Source: Dehalobacter alkaniphilus (GTDB lineage Bacteria > Bacillota > Desulfitobacteriia > Desulfitobacteriales > Syntrophobotulaceae). From it: DNA of 64,000 nucleotides. Shown in pieces: positions 54,374 to 63,335 of this stretch. Position 1 is the stretch's first letter. Each line of letters starts with the position of its first letter. Position numbers and translations under genes: made by a program. The stretch lies in NCBI GenBank assembly GCA_040500365.1, contig CP148031.1, forward strand, positions 434,001 to 498,000, read 5' to 3'. Under the pieces are notes generated by a model. That model ran no database searches and was not told the DNA's origin. It saw nothing but the letters and a program-made list of their open reading frames with translations.

Positions 54374-54634
54374 TTGGAAAGAACAATGCGCAAAACGCAA
54401 TATGGCAAAGTTGTCAGCGATAAAATGGATAAAACGATTGTTGTTGCAATTGAAACCAGAAAAAAACATCCAATCTATCATAAAACAGTAAAGGTTACCA
54501 AAAAATATAAGGCGCATGATGAGAATAACGAGGCTAGACTAGGGGATACCGTCCTGATTATGGAGACCAGACCGTTAAGCAAAGAAAAGAACTGGAGACT
54601 GGTCAAAGTTGTTGAAAAAGCGGTTATTCTCTAA
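54374..54634 (+). CDS. rpsQ: 30S ribosomal protein S17
   Basis: 86 residues, TTG start 54374 (MERTMRKTQYGKVVSDKMDK) with AAAGGAGG upstream. A longer frame from 54263 lies in rpmC and is rejected. Oligonucleotide-binding fold protein of the 30S. Confidence 0.94.
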   Translation: MERTMRKTQYGKVVSDKMDKTIVVAIETRKKHPIYHKTVKVTKKYKAHDENNEARLGDTVLIMETRPLSKEKNWRLVKVVEKAVIL

Positions 54635-54676
54635 GCCAAGGAAATATCAAGCAGCTAAGAAAGGAGGTTCCGCCCA

Positions 54677-55045
54677 ATGATTCAGGCTGAATCAACCCTT
54701 AAAGTGGGAGATAATACCGGAGCAAAAAAACTTTTATGTATCCGTGTGTTGGGTGGTTCTAAACGTCGTTACGCATCAATTGGTGATATCATCGTTGCTG
54801 CGGTTAAAGAAGCAACACCAGGCGGCGTTGTCAAAAAAGGTGATGTTGTCAAAGCTGTTGTTGTCCGTACTACCAAAGAAATTAAAAGACCAGACGGTTC
54901 ATATATTCGATTCTCCGAAAATGCGGCAGTTATTATCAAAGATGACAAGAGTCCGAAAGGAACGCGTATTTTTGGACCTGTTGCCCGTGAACTCAGAGAA
55001 AAAGATTACATGAAAATCGTTTCGCTGGCACCGGAAGTACTATAG
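54677..55045 (+). CDS. rplN: 50S ribosomal protein L14
   Basis: 122 residues, MIQAESTLKVGDNTGAKKLL at the start, the usual highly conserved sequence. AAAGGAGG before the ATG. Confidence 0.97.
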   Translation: MIQAESTLKVGDNTGAKKLLCIRVLGGSKRRYASIGDIIVAAVKEATPGGVVKKGDVVKAVVVRTTKEIKRPDGSYIRFSENAAVIIKDDKSPKGTRIFGPVARELREKDYMKIVSLAPEVL

Positions 55046-55072
55046 AAAAAACCGGACGGAGGTGAATAAATA

Positions 55073-55417
55073 ATGTCCGCCGAAAGAACAAAAGTAAACG
55101 TCAGAAAAGGCGATATGGTCATGGTGATAACCGGCAAGGACGCCGGAAAAAAAGGCAAGGTTCTTGAAGTTCTAACCCAGAAGGGCAGAGTTGTGGTCGA
55201 GAAGGTCAACGTTGTAAAGAAACATCAGAAACCGACCAAAGATATGCCCCAAGGTGGAATTGTCGATAAAGAAGCTCCGATTCACAGCTCCAATGTGATG
55301 CTGTTTTGCACAGAATGTAATTCTGTCACCAGGAAGAGTGTTAAGATTACTGGAGAAGGTAAAGTTAGAGTCTGCAAGAATTGCGGACACAATTTGCCGG
55401 AAGAAAATAAGAAGTAA
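55073..55417 (+). CDS. rplX: 50S ribosomal protein L24
   Basis: 114 residues: KOW motif KGDMVMVITGKDAGKKGKV, then a C-terminal region with CTEC and CKNC pairs. These may bind zinc; such cysteines occur in some bacterial L24. GGAGGTGA before the ATG. Confidence 0.96.
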   Translation: MSAERTKVNVRKGDMVMVITGKDAGKKGKVLEVLTQKGRVVVEKVNVVKKHQKPTKDMPQGGIVDKEAPIHSSNVMLFCTECNSVTRKSVKITGEGKVRVCKNCGHNLPEENKK

Positions 55418-55438
55418 TTCTGGAAGGGAGGTACTCTG

Positions 55439-55978
55439 GTGGCTCGCTTAAGAGATTATTATAAAAATGAGATAACCCCGGCTCTGCAGAAAAAATTTGA
55501 TTATAAGAATATTATGCAAACACCGCGTTTGGAAAAAGTGGTTATCAATATAGGTTTGGGAGAAGCGATTCAAAATCCGAAAGCCATTGATTCCGCTGTA
55601 GATGATCTCATGACGATTACGGGTCAGAAACCGGTCGTAACACGGGCGAAGAAGTCGATCGCAGCATTTAAGCTTCGTGCAGGCATGCCGATTGGCGTGA
55701 AGGTTACTTTAAGAGGTGACCGGATGTATGAGTTTGTTGACAGGCTGCTGAACGTAGCGCTTCCTCGTGTCAGAGATTTTCAGGGAGTATCCGCCAAGGC
55801 ATTTGACGGCAGAGGCAATTATACCCTCGGCATTAAAGAGCAGCTCATTTTCCCGGAAATTAACTTTGACAAAATTGATAAAATTAGAGGTATGGATATC
55901 GTCTTTGTAACAACGGCCAATACGGATGAAGAAGCAAAAGAGCTGCTTAAAGCATTCAGAATGCCGTTTAAGGACTAG
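55439..55978 (+). CDS. rplE: 50S ribosomal protein L5
   Basis: 179 residues, GTG start (MARLRDYYKNEITPALQKKF) with AAGGGAGGTA upstream. Binds 5S rRNA and helix 38-region contacts to S13. Confidence 0.97.
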   Translation: MARLRDYYKNEITPALQKKFDYKNIMQTPRLEKVVINIGLGEAIQNPKAIDSAVDDLMTITGQKPVVTRAKKSIAAFKLRAGMPIGVKVTLRGDRMYEFVDRLLNVALPRVRDFQGVSAKAFDGRGNYTLGIKEQLIFPEINFDKIDKIRGMDIVFVTTANTDEEAKELLKAFRMPFKD

Positions 55979-55998
55979 ATATGAAGGAGGCTTAAGAT

Positions 55999-56178
55999 AT
56001 GGCCAAGACGTCGATGATTGTTCGTCACCAACCAAAATATTCTGTACGTGTGCATAACCGCTGCAAAATATGTGGCCGCCCGCATGCTTATATGAGGAAA
56101 TTTGGAATATGCAGGATATGCTTCAGAGAACTGGCTTATAAAGGCGAACTGCCTGGTGTAACGAAGGCTAGTTGGTAA
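55999..56178 (+). CDS. rpsZ: 30S ribosomal protein S14, type Z
   Basis: 59 residues, too short for many ORF filters. Zinc ligands CKIC and CRIC (Cys22, 25, 38, 41), the short zinc form (type Z) with the ending ELPGVTKASW. ATG 55999 follows AAGGAGGCTT. Confidence 0.95.
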   Translation: MAKTSMIVRHQPKYSVRVHNRCKICGRPHAYMRKFGICRICFRELAYKGELPGVTKASW

Positions 56179-56206
56179 GCATTATTGGAGAAAGGGGGAA
56201 ATAAAA

Positions 56207-56608
56207 GTGTCAACAACATCAGATCCTATTGCCGATTTCCTGACACGGATCCGGAATGCCGGGATGGTTTACCACGATAAAGTAGAAATCCCTGCTTCAA
56301 GCATCAAGAAGGCTCTGGCCGAACTGCTGAAACAGGAAGGCTTTATCAAGGATTATGAATATATTGATGACAATAAACAGGGGGTCTTGAGATTATACCT
56401 CAAGTACGGCCCTAACCGGGAAAGAGTCATTACCGGTTTGAAACGTATCAGTCGTCCCGGTTTAAGAGTTTATGCAAAAAAAGACCAGATTCCTAAGGTT
56501 TTAGGAGGCTTGGGCGTTGCTGTGATATCTACCTCCAAAGGCATCATGCCTGACAGACAAGCACGCAGTGAAGGTTTGGGTGGAGAAGTTATCTGCTATA
56601 TTTGGTAA
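56207..56608 (+). CDS. rpsH: 30S ribosomal protein S8
   Basis: 133 residues, GTG start (MSTTSDPIADFLTRIRNAG) with AAAGGGGG upstream. Binds 16S helix 21 and can repress the spc operon in some bacteria. Confidence 0.97.
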   Translation: MSTTSDPIADFLTRIRNAGMVYHDKVEIPASSIKKALAELLKQEGFIKDYEYIDDNKQGVLRLYLKYGPNRERVITGLKRISRPGLRVYAKKDQIPKVLGGLGVAVISTSKGIMPDRQARSEGLGGEVICYIW

Positions 56609-56626
56609 AGGATGGAGGTGTAGAAT

Positions 56627-57169
56627 ATGTCTCGAATTGGTAGAAAAGCAATCACCATTCCAGGCGGGGTGGAAGTTAAACAAGAAGGTCAGGTCGTTAC
56701 CGTTAAAGGCCCCAAAGGAACGCTTACCAGAGAATTCCGGCCTGAAATCGGTATTCAAGTAGAAGAAAATACAATCAGCGTTACCCGTCCCAACGACGAA
56801 CCTTTCTACCGTTCGCTTCACGGACTGACCCGCACCCTTCTTGCCAATATGGTGGAAGGCGTATCGAACGGGTTTAGCAAGAATTTGGACCTTGTCGGAG
56901 TAGGCTATCGTGCTGCTCTTTCAGGTAAAAAACTTGTGCTTACTGTCGGCAAATCTCATCCGGTTGAAATGGAACCCTATGAAGGGATTGAAATCGAAGT
57001 TCCTGCACCGAACAAGGTGATCATTAAAGGAATCGATAAGGAACAAGTCGGTAATTTTGCTGCAGATGTTCGTAAGCAACGTGAACCGGAACCGTATAAA
57101 GGTAAAGGGATTAGGTACGAAAAAGAAGTCATCCGCCGCAAGGAAGGTAAAACCGGCGGTAAGAAATAA
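56627..57169 (+). CDS. rplF: 50S ribosomal protein L6
   Basis: 180 residues (MSRIGRKAITIPGGVEV), two L6 repeats; C-terminal KGIRYEKEVIRRKEGK is typical. GGAGGTGT before the ATG. Confidence 0.97.
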   Translation: MSRIGRKAITIPGGVEVKQEGQVVTVKGPKGTLTREFRPEIGIQVEENTISVTRPNDEPFYRSLHGLTRTLLANMVEGVSNGFSKNLDLVGVGYRAALSGKKLVLTVGKSHPVEMEPYEGIEIEVPAPNKVIIKGIDKEQVGNFAADVRKQREPEPYKGKGIRYEKEVIRRKEGKTGGKK

Positions 57170-57212
57170 GGTAAGGGCAAAATCTCTTGCCGCGTAGAAA
57201 GGATGAAAAAGC

Positions 57213-57581
57213 TTGATTAAAAAGAGTGACCGCAGACAAATTTTAAAACATAAGCATAAAAGTGTCCGCAAAAGAATCCAGGGCACAGCCGGAAGACCGC
57301 GTATAGCAGTATTTAGAAGCTTAAATCATATTTATGCCCAGGTTATCAACGATGACCTTGGAATCACCCTGGCTGCAGCTTCTTCTCTCGATGCTGAGTT
57401 TAAAGCAGCAGAACTGTCCGGAGGAAGCGTTGAGGGAGCTAAAAAAGTTGGCGAACTCATTGCGAAAAAAGCGCTGGATAAAGGAATCACCAAAGTGGTC
57501 TATGACCGCGGCGGCAGCCTATATCACGGTAGAGTTGCAGCTCTGGCCGAAGCCGCTAGAGAAGCAGGACTTGACTTCTAA
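57213..57581 (+). CDS. rplR: 50S ribosomal protein L18
   Basis: 122 residues, TTG start (MIKKSDRRQILKHKHKSVRK). Binds 5S rRNA with L5. AAAGGATG upstream. Confidence 0.96.
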   Translation: MIKKSDRRQILKHKHKSVRKRIQGTAGRPRIAVFRSLNHIYAQVINDDLGITLAAASSLDAEFKAAELSGGSVEGAKKVGELIAKKALDKGITKVVYDRGGSLYHGRVAALAEAAREAGLDF

Positions 57582-57605
57582 TCTTTAGAAAAGGAGGGAA
57601 AATCA

Positions 57606-58103
57606 TTGTCAAATATCGATCCTAGTAAACTGGAGCTCACCGAGAAAATTGTACACATTGCCCGTGTTGCTAAAGTTGTCAAAGGCGGAAGACGTTTCAG
57701 CTTCAGTGCTCTGGTTGTCGTCGGCGACGGCAATGGTATTGTCGGCGCAGGACTCGGAAAAGCAACCGAAGTTCCGGAGGCTATTCGTAAAGGCGTAGAA
57801 GATGCTAAAAAGAATCTGATTGCTGTACCTTTAAAAGGAACATCGATCCCGCATCCGATTCTCGGCCAATTTGGTGCCGGCGAGGTTCTGCTGAAACCCG
57901 CTGCCAAAGGTACCGGAGTTATTGCCGGTGGTCCGGTGCGTGCTGTACTCGAAGTAGCAGGGGTTAAAGATATACTCACAAAATCACTGGGATCTTCCAA
58001 TGCTCATAACGTTGTCAATGCAACGATGGCCGGCCTCAAGGCGCTGAAGCGCGACGTCGACGTTGCCAAAGCCCGCGGCAAGGCAGTGGAAGAAATACTC
58101 TAA
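57606..58103 (+). CDS. rpsE: 30S ribosomal protein S5
   Basis: 165 residues, TTG start; S5 double-stranded RNA-binding fold and the classical VVGDGNGIVGAGLGKA loop are intact. The next gene is rplO: no rpmD (L30) lies between. Confidence 0.96.
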   Translation: MSNIDPSKLELTEKIVHIARVAKVVKGGRRFSFSALVVVGDGNGIVGAGLGKATEVPEAIRKGVEDAKKNLIAVPLKGTSIPHPILGQFGAGEVLLKPAAKGTGVIAGGPVRAVLEVAGVKDILTKSLGSSNAHNVVNATMAGLKALKRDVDVAKARGKAVEEIL

Positions 58104-58141
58104 AATAATGTATCGAAGCACCAAGTAAGGAGGTGTCCATA

Positions 58142-58585
58142 TTGAAACTCCATGAACTCAAACCTGCAGAAGGTTCGACCAAATCACGCAAACGTGTTGG
58201 AAGAGGCAACGGCTCGGGACTTGGAAATACAGCCGGCCGTGGTAGCAAGGGTCAGAAAGCCCGTTCCGGCGGCGGTGTCCGTCCCGGATTCGAAGGTGGC
58301 CAAATGCCCATTACCCGCAGACTTCCGAAACGCGGTTTTACAAATAATTTTAGAAAAGAATATGAGGTCATCAATGTATCCGATCTTGAAGAAAGATTTG
58401 AAAATGGTGAAGAAGTTACCATTGAAGCTTTATTTGAGACTGGACTCATCAATAAAGTCAAGGATGGTGTCAAAGTACTCGGAGACGGGGAATTGACCAA
58501 ATCATTAACCGTAAAAGTTCATAAGGTAAGCAAAACAGCAGCAGAGAAGATTACTGCTGCCGGTGGAAAAGTAGAGGTGGAATAA
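58142..58585 (+). CDS. rplO: 50S ribosomal protein L15
   Basis: 147 residues from TTG 58142 (MKLHELKPAEGSTK), with AAGGAGGTG 6 bases upstream; GTG 58133 is inside that site. Glycine-rich KRVGRGNGSGLGNTAGRG is typical. Only 38 bp after rpsE, leaving no room for rpmD. Confidence 0.94.
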   Translation: MKLHELKPAEGSTKSRKRVGRGNGSGLGNTAGRGSKGQKARSGGGVRPGFEGGQMPITRRLPKRGFTNNFRKEYEVINVSDLEERFENGEEVTIEALFETGLINKVKDGVKVLGDGELTKSLTVKVHKVSKTAAEKITAAGGKVEVE

Positions 58586-58586
58586 A

Positions 58587-59876
58587 TTGATACTTGAAAC
58601 CCTGAAGGATGCCTGGAAAGTTCCGAGCATTAGAAAGAAAATAGGGTTCACCTTGCTTATGCTTCTGATCTTTAGGATTGGGTCTCACATCCCGATTCCG
58701 TTTATGGATCGTGAAGTGCTTCAAAACATGATGGGCAGTGGAGGATTGTTTGATTTCTTCAACACATTCTCTGGTGGCTCCCTGAAACGCTTCTCTGTAT
58801 TCTCATTAAGTATCATGCCCTATATCACTGCCTCCATCATTATTCAGCTCTTAACGGTCGTCATTCCTTATCTGGAAAGACTATCAAAAGAGGGCGATCA
58901 GGGCAGAAAAAAGATTGTTCAGTATACCCGCTATGGTACTGTTGTACTTGGCTTCATCAACGGTTTTGGACTGACCATCGGCTTAAGAGGTGCGCTTACG
59001 ATTCCTCAAGAGTCGCTTAGGATTCTAATTTACATTATGATTGCAATCGTACTGACCGCAGGTACAGCTTTTCTGATGTGGCTGGGCGAACAGATCACCG
59101 AAAAAGGCATTGGCAATGGCATCTCACTCATTATCTTTGCCGGTATTGTTGCTGGGATTCCAGATGCAATCAAGTACTTGGTTGGGCTGCTGCAGGTTGG
59201 CGAAATCGGTTGGATATCAATCGTAGGCTTAGTGGTTATTGCAGCGCTGATTATTGCCGCTGTTGTATTTATCCAGGAGGGCCAAAGAAGAATTCCGGTT
59301 CAATATGCCAAAAGAGTCGTCGGCCGCAAGCAATACGGTGGACAGAGCTCTCATATTCCGTTAAAAGTTAATCAGGCGGGCGTTATTCCGATTATTTTCG
59401 GTATTTCCTTAATGGCCTTTCCGGCAACCATTGCGACCTGGCTCCCACAGGACTCAGCCTTCGCTCTTTTTGCCCAGAAATGGCTGCAAATGAACGGCTC
59501 AGCCTATTCAATACCGTACTTGATCATGTATGCATTGCTCATTATTTTCTTTACCTATTTCTATACAGGAATTACCTTTAATCCTGTAGATGTCGCGGAT
59601 AATCTTAAAAAGTACGGCGGTTTTATACCCGGAATTCGTCCGGGTCGTCCGACTTCAGATTATTTGTTTAAAATCCTGAGCAGAGTGACTTTGGCAGGTG
59701 GGATATTCCTGGCACTGATTGCTGTTCTCCCCAGTCTGATCATGGGATTCACCGGAATAGATAACATCTATTTAGGTGGAACATCCCTGCTGATTGTGGT
59801 CAGCGTTGCTCTTGATACGATGAAACAGATGGAGAATCAGCTGATGCAGCGTCACTATCAAGGATTTTTAAAGTAG
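58587..59876 (+). CDS. secY: SecY, protein-translocation channel
   Basis: 429 residues with ten predicted transmembrane helices. The plug and TM2 area contain SGGSLKRFSVFSLSIMPYITAS, and the conserved PVQYAKRVVGRKQYGG cytoplasmic loop is present. TTG start 58587 just after rplO, with GAGGTGG upstream. Partner of SecE in this window. Confidence 0.97.
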   Translation: MILETLKDAWKVPSIRKKIGFTLLMLLIFRIGSHIPIPFMDREVLQNMMGSGGLFDFFNTFSGGSLKRFSVFSLSIMPYITASIIIQLLTVVIPYLERLSKEGDQGRKKIVQYTRYGTVVLGFINGFGLTIGLRGALTIPQESLRILIYIMIAIVLTAGTAFLMWLGEQITEKGIGNGISLIIFAGIVAGIPDAIKYLVGLLQVGEIGWISIVGLVVIAALIIAAVVFIQEGQRRIPVQYAKRVVGRKQYGGQSSHIPLKVNQAGVIPIIFGISLMAFPATIATWLPQDSAFALFAQKWLQMNGSAYSIPYLIMYALLIIFFTYFYTGITFNPVDVADNLKKYGGFIPGIRPGRPTSDYLFKILSRVTLAGGIFLALIAVLPSLIMGFTGIDNIYLGGTSLLIVVSVALDTMKQMENQLMQRHYQGFLK

Positions 59877-59888
59877 GAGGCGATCGAG

Positions 59889-60530
59889 ATGAGAATGATA
59901 CTCATGGGTCCTCCTGGAGCAGGAAAAGGAACACAAGCCGATTTGCTCATTGAGCATTATCATATACCCCACATTTCAACTGGGGACATGTTCAGAGCCG
60001 CAATCAAGGAACAGACTGCCCTGGGAATGAAGGCCAAAGAATACATGGATGCGGGTGGCCTTGTCCCGGATGAAGTAACGATTGGGATTGTAGCCGACAG
60101 ATTGGCTCAGGCTGATTGTCAAAATGGTTTCCTTCTGGACGGGTTTCCCCGTACGGCTGCCCAGGCGGATGCATTGGCGAAAATCTTAAGCGACATGAAA
60201 ATTGCTCTGGACGGAGTTATCAACATTGAACTGGGCGAAGCAGATCTCTTGGAACGGCTCACCGGAAGAAGAGTCTGCAAACAGTGCGGTGCAACCTTCC
60301 ATACTGTCTTCAACGCTCCTAAACAACAGGACGTTTGTGACAAGTGCGGTGGTGCACTCTACCAGAGAAGCGATGACACACTTGAAACAGCACAAAATCG
60401 GCTGAAGGTATATAATACACAGACTGAACCCCTGATTGCATATTATAACAACCAAGGCTTGCTCAAGAGAATTCAAGGGGATAAAGAAATTAAGCAGGTT
60501 TTCAGCGATGTTCTCAGCGTGTTGGAGTAA
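59889..60530 (+). CDS. adk: Adenylate kinase
   Basis: Makes 2 ADP from ATP and AMP. 213 residues. P-loop GPPGAGKGTQAD, AMP site STGDMFRAA, and a zinc-binding LID with CKQC and CDKC. GGAGGCGA before the ATG. In the same transcript as secY and map. Confidence 0.97.
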   Translation: MRMILMGPPGAGKGTQADLLIEHYHIPHISTGDMFRAAIKEQTALGMKAKEYMDAGGLVPDEVTIGIVADRLAQADCQNGFLLDGFPRTAAQADALAKILSDMKIALDGVINIELGEADLLERLTGRRVCKQCGATFHTVFNAPKQQDVCDKCGGALYQRSDDTLETAQNRLKVYNTQTEPLIAYYNNQGLLKRIQGDKEIKQVFSDVLSVLE

Positions 60531-60536
60531 GAAGCC

Positions 60537-61289
60537 ATGATTGAACTGAAGAGTAAGGAACAGCTTGGCCGCATGCGGAAAGCTGGCCGGATCGTGGCAG
60601 AAACTCTGGAACTGATGCGGAAAATGGTTGCCCCGGGAGTAACTACGGAACAACTGGACAGAGCGGCGGAAGATTACATTGGCAAATGCAATGCGATTCC
60701 TGCCTTCAAAGGATATAACGGCTTCCCCGCAACACTATGTACTTCGATTAATGAAGAAGTGGTGCATGGGATCCCGGGTTTAAGGGCCCTGAAAAGTGGA
60801 GATATTATCAGTATTGATTGCGGGGCAATCATTGACGGATACGTCGGTGATTCTGCGATCACACTGCCGGTAGGAGAAATCAGCAGGGAACTTCAAAATC
60901 TGCTGGCAGTGACTGAAGAATCTCTCAGGTGTGGAATTGCCCAGGCACTCAAAGGTAACCGGCTGTTTGATATATCCTACGCTATTCAGACGTATGTAGA
61001 AGAGAATACAATGTCGGTCGTTCGGGACTATGTAGGTCACGGAATCGGCAGAAAAATGCATGAAGAACCTCAAGTACCCAATTTTGGCAAACCCGGCAGG
61101 GGGCCGAGACTCGAGGTAGGAATGGTCCTGGCGATAGAACCAATGGTCAACTTAGGAGGCTATCAGGTTGAGACTCTTGAGAACCAGTGGACTGTAGTAA
61201 CGAAAGATCGCCGAGCATCGGCGCATTTTGAACACACAGTGGCCATCACTGAAAATGGCCCGGAAATACTAACTCGAATTGAAGGCTGA
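60537..61289 (+). CDS. map: Methionine aminopeptidase
   Basis: Removes N-terminal Met from new proteins. 250 residues, type I. Metal ligands are seen in SIDCGAIIDGYVGDSAI (two Asp), GHGIGRKMHEEP (His), LAIEPMVN (Glu) and HFEHTVAI (Glu). Confidence 0.97.
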   Translation: MIELKSKEQLGRMRKAGRIVAETLELMRKMVAPGVTTEQLDRAAEDYIGKCNAIPAFKGYNGFPATLCTSINEEVVHGIPGLRALKSGDIISIDCGAIIDGYVGDSAITLPVGEISRELQNLLAVTEESLRCGIAQALKGNRLFDISYAIQTYVEENTMSVVRDYVGHGIGRKMHEEPQVPNFGKPGRGPRLEVGMVLAIEPMVNLGGYQVETLENQWTVVTKDRRASAHFEHTVAITENGPEILTRIEG

Positions 61290-61327
61290 AGACCGGTAAA
61301 TAAATGTCAAAGGAGGGATAGGCGCAA

Positions 61328-61546
61328 ATGTCAAAAGAAGATGTGATTGAGGTCGAAGGCAAAGTACTGGAACCATTGCCGAACGCAATGTTTACGGTAG
61401 AATTAAACAATGGTCATAAGGTACTGGCGCATGTCTCCGGCAAGATTCGGATGCATTTTATCAGAATTTTGCCTGGAGATCGGGTCACGGTGGAGCTTTC
61501 TCCCTATGACTTGACCAGAGGAAGAATTGTATACAGATTTAAGTAA
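61328..61546 (+). CDS. infA: Translation initiation factor IF-1
   Basis: 72 residues, S1-like OB fold, MSKEDVIEVEGKVLEPLPNA. GGAGGGATAG before the ATG. Standard position between map and rpmJ. Confidence 0.97.
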   Translation: MSKEDVIEVEGKVLEPLPNAMFTVELNNGHKVLAHVSGKIRMHFIRILPGDRVTVELSPYDLTRGRIVYRFK

Positions 61547-61566
61547 GGACAAGGGAGGAATCACAG

Positions 61567-61680
61567 GTGAAAGTAAGACCTTCTGTGAAACCGATTTGTG
61601 AAAAGTGTAAAATTATTAGACGGCACGGAAAAGTAATGGTTATTTGCGAAAATCCGAAACATAAGCAACGCCAGGGCTAA
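61567..61680 (+). CDS. rpmJ: 50S ribosomal protein L36
   Basis: 37 residues, GTG start: MKVRPSVKPICEKCKII with the C-x2-C...C...H zinc pattern (CEKC, ICEN, KHKQ). The zinc form. Too short for most ORF filters. Confidence 0.95.
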   Translation: MKVRPSVKPICEKCKIIRRHGKVMVICENPKHKQRQG

Positions 61681-61885
61681 ATCGAGGATGAAGTTCGAGG
61701 TTCGAAGATCGATGATTATGCATCAAAGATCTAGCAGACAATACCGGACAACGAACTTAGAACATCGATTAGCAATATGTGCGGGTTGTCGCCTTTGGAC
61801 CGGATTAACACTAACAAAGTCGGACGCTAAATATGAAAATCAAGTAACTGGAACTAATTATCGAACATGGGGGTGTGAAATTTAG
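61681..61885 (+). promoter_or_regulatory. rpsM leader with possible pseudoknot
   Basis: 205 bp without a supported gene. AAGTTCG (61691-61697) pairs with CGAACTT (61752-61758), and ATCGATG (61708-61714) pairs with CATCGAT (61763-61769). The order is A-B-A'-B', which is a pseudoknot order. Also a local TTCGA/TCGAA hairpin. A short 65-codon frame (61688-61885) ends one base before rpsM but has no clear ribosome site. Confidence 0.5.
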
Positions 61886-62257
61886 ATGGCACGTATCGCA
61901 GGGGTGGATATACCTCGGGACAAACGTGTTGAGGTTGCACTTACCTACATCTATGGTATCGGCAATTCTCAATCCAAAAAAATCCTGACAAAAACACAGA
62001 TTAACCCTGACACCAGGGTCAAAGATCTTACAGACGACGAAGTCGCCAAGATCAGGGAAACAATTGATAAAGAATACAAGGTCGAAGGCGATCTACGTCG
62101 GGAAGTGTCCCTTAACATTAAAAGACTGATGGAAATCGGCAGTTATCGTGGCCTTCGCCATCGTCGTGGACTACCTGTGCGCGGACAGCGGACCAAAACC
62201 AATGCCCGTACACGCAAAGGTCCCGCAAGAGCAATTGGCGGAAAGAAGAAAAAGTAA
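61886..62257 (+). CDS. rpsM: 30S ribosomal protein S13
   Basis: 123 residues (MARIAGVDIPRDKRVEVALTY); C-terminal RGQRTKTNARTRKGPAR-type tail. First gene of the alpha operon after the leader; ATG 61886 is preceded by GGGGGTGTG. Confidence 0.97.
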   Translation: MARIAGVDIPRDKRVEVALTYIYGIGNSQSKKILTKTQINPDTRVKDLTDDEVAKIRETIDKEYKVEGDLRREVSLNIKRLMEIGSYRGLRHRRGLPVRGQRTKTNARTRKGPARAIGGKKKK

Positions 62258-62273
62258 AGGGGGGCATTGAAGC

Positions 62274-62663
62274 ATGGCTCGTAAAGTTGTTCGTACCAGA
62301 AAAAGAGAACGTAAAAATGTTGAAAGCGGCATAGCACATATTAAGTCGACTTTTAATAATACGATTGTCACCATTACAGACACGACCGGAAACGCACTTT
62401 CCTGGTCCAGTTCCGGTTCTTTGGGTTTCAAAGGATCACGTAAAAGCACACCTTTTGCTGCGCAGATGGCTGCAGAGACAGCTGCCAAAGCAGCAATGGA
62501 GCATGGGCTCAAAATTGTTGAATGTTTTGTCAAAGGTCCAGGATCAGGCCGTGAAGCCGCAATCAGAGCATTGCAGGCGGCAGGTCTGGAAGTGAACCTT
62601 ATTCGGGACGTAACTCCGGTACCGCATAACGGATGTCGGCCGCCCAAACGCAGAAGAGTATAG
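62274..62663 (+). CDS. rpsK: 30S ribosomal protein S11
   Basis: 129 residues, with GPGSGREAAIRALQAAGLEV typical; forms the platform with S7/S6 contacts. AAGGGGGGC before the ATG. Confidence 0.97.
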   Translation: MARKVVRTRKRERKNVESGIAHIKSTFNNTIVTITDTTGNALSWSSSGSLGFKGSRKSTPFAAQMAAETAAKAAMEHGLKIVECFVKGPGSGREAAIRALQAAGLEVNLIRDVTPVPHNGCRPPKRRRV

Positions 62664-62675
62664 GGGGTGTAAAAC

Positions 62676-63305
62676 ATGGCTAAATATACAGAATCAGTAT
62701 GTCGTCTGTGCCGGCGTGAGGGTCAGAAGTTATTCCTGAAAGGGGATCGCTGCTATACCAATAAATGTGCTGTGGACCGTCGGGCGTATGCTCCGGGCAT
62801 GCACGGACAGGCTAGAGGCAAAAAACCGACTGAGTACGGCATTCAGCTCAGAGAAAAGCAGAAAGTTCGGAGGATCTACGGCGTTCTTGAGAAACAGTTC
62901 CGTGGATATTTCGACAAAGCTGCCCGTCAAAAAGGTATGACCGGGGAAAATCTTCTCCGTTTATTGGAACGCCGTTTGGATAATGTTGTTTTCAGACTTG
63001 GCTTTGCTTCATCCAGACCCGAAGCACGTCAGCTTGTGACACATGGTCATATCACAATCAATGGCAAACGCGTCGATATTGCATCTTATCTCGTCAGCAC
63101 TGGCGAAGCAATTTCGATTAAAGAAAGCAGCAGAGACAACAATAGAATCAAGGAAATGGCCGAATCCTTAAAGGATCGTGCCGTTCCTGCATGGTTAAGC
63201 CTGGATATCAATAGCATCACAGGGACTGTCATCAACATGCCAACCCGTGAAGATATTCAGATTCCGATTGAAGAACATCTTATCGTAGAGAAATATTCTC
63301 GTTAA
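62676..63305 (+). CDS. rpsD: 30S ribosomal protein S4
   Basis: 209 residues. N-terminal zinc site Cys9, Cys12, Cys26, Cys31, then the S4 RNA-binding domain. Here it is in the alpha operon between rpsK and rpoA; in Bacillus rpsD is elsewhere. S4 is the known repressor of this operon in E. coli. Confidence 0.97.
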   Translation: MAKYTESVCRLCRREGQKLFLKGDRCYTNKCAVDRRAYAPGMHGQARGKKPTEYGIQLREKQKVRRIYGVLEKQFRGYFDKAARQKGMTGENLLRLLERRLDNVVFRLGFASSRPEARQLVTHGHITINGKRVDIASYLVSTGEAISIKESSRDNNRIKEMAESLKDRAVPAWLSLDINSITGTVINMPTREDIQIPIEEHLIVEKYSR

Positions 63306-63335
63306 ACTTTTCCGGGAAAGAAGGGGTGCATTCCG

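Noticed and set aside
61688..61885. 65-residue + strand frame between rpmJ and rpsM
   Set aside because: Its start has GAGG only one base upstream and the product matches nothing I recognise; kept only as an alternative in the leader finding.
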